NCBI GenBank assembly: GCA_963693305.1
Contig: OY855908.1
Span: 27,477,805-27,541,804, forward strand
Source of the DNA: Meandrina meandrites
Taxonomy: Eukaryota > Cnidaria > Anthozoa > Scleractinia > Meandrinidae
DNA length: 64,000 bases
Direction: 5' to 3'
The notes under the pieces are model-generated. The model saw only the letters and a program-made list of their open reading frames with translations. It was not told where the DNA came from and did no database searches. Positions 63,795 to 64,000 of this stretch are shown in pieces. The stretch's first letter is position 1; the number at the start of each line of letters is the position of its first letter. Both the position numbers and the translations under genes were made by a program.

Positions 63795-64000
63795 ATTTCA
63801 TTTTGATGTAAACGAAGTGATATTATGAGGAGGCGGGAAAAATTGTGGCGCGGTGTTCACTCCTTGAGTTTAATGAAACACGCAACGACAGCGAGCGAGA
63901 GAGTTTTCTTTCGAAGATTTTCCTCGACAATCTCCTCTTAAATCGCCTATTCATGCTGGAAAATTGCGACAACAATTAAGGTTTACGGGAAGATCCGAAG
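63795..64000 (+). repeat. Dispersed block, partner of 9785-10010
   Basis: Diverged copy sharing TTCATTT..GTAAACGAAGTGAT, GCGGTGTTCAC and CGGGAAGATCCGAAG with the interior of the 9102-13136 element. It is cut by the window edge. Confidence 0.6.

Noticed and set aside
1..64000. CRISPR array or prokaryotic operon
   Set aside because: Tandem arrays here are contiguous or minisatellite-like without unique spacers, and the genes have GT-AG introns.

Overview
This is eukaryotic nuclear DNA, very probably from a cnidarian and most likely an anthozoan such as a stony coral. That is an inference: the genes have GT-AG introns, the repeat load resembles coral genomes as I know them, and no bacterial signals are present. 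The only recognisable host genes are a tandem family, all on the plus strand, of small SAM-dependent methyltransferases of the METTL27 (WBSCR27) type. Everything else is intergenic or intronic sequence dominated by transposable elements, many resolvable to exact target site duplications (TSDs).

Gene family. Each complete copy has three coding exons of about 120-129, 379 and 179-185 nt. Exon 1 ends ...YDK at a phase 0 intron. Exon 2 carries the SAM-binding motif (IID-x-GAGTGL). Exon 3 begins after a phase 1 intron with GGL/V-x-CF. Copies B (30772-32795), C (43392-44968), D (47740-49704) and E (53774-56465) are intact, predicting 226, 226, 230 and 225 aa. Copy A (3711-7366) keeps exons 1 and 3, but its 3.35-kb intron is full of repeats and has no exon 2. 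A sixth relic, F (56864-56938), is only the end of exon 3. A/B/C and D/E/F look like two subgroups by protein sequence and by splice donor.

Mobile DNA, left to right. A 7-bp satellite (1-224). A 1.34-kb TTAA-flanked element and a 287-bp MITE, both inserted in a repeat whose unoccupied copy lies at 11.44-11.60 kb. A terminal-inverted-repeat (TIR) element (7482-8884). A 4-kb TA-flanked TIR element (9102-13136). An element whose ends are arrays of AATCAATG (14109-15515). A 4.8-kb KDZ-type (Kyakuja/Dileera/Zisupton) DNA transposon (19497-24280) with an 8-bp TSD, about 71-bp TIRs, two huge inverted minisatellites and a transposase fragment. The 3' end of a non-LTR retrotransposon (24590-25718). 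A satellite-ended element carrying a protein-kinase-like fragment (25910-27540). A long-TIR element with a paired-like HTH (28401-29730). A 4.3-kb satellite-ended element (35983-40256) containing a Tx1/L1-like insertion with a 15-bp TSD. A DIRS-like relic split by a MITE (40846-41950). A satellite-ended element with a Penelope-like fragment (51123-52130). A hAT-like element with a hammerhead-like motif (58914-59985). A second L1-like 3' end (62804-63762).

The most unusual pattern is that at least five unrelated-looking elements share one architecture: inverted subterminal arrays of a short direct repeat, each with its own motif, around a core holding transposase or captured coding sequence. 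The KDZ-type element is the best supported of these and may be the autonomous model for part of the group.
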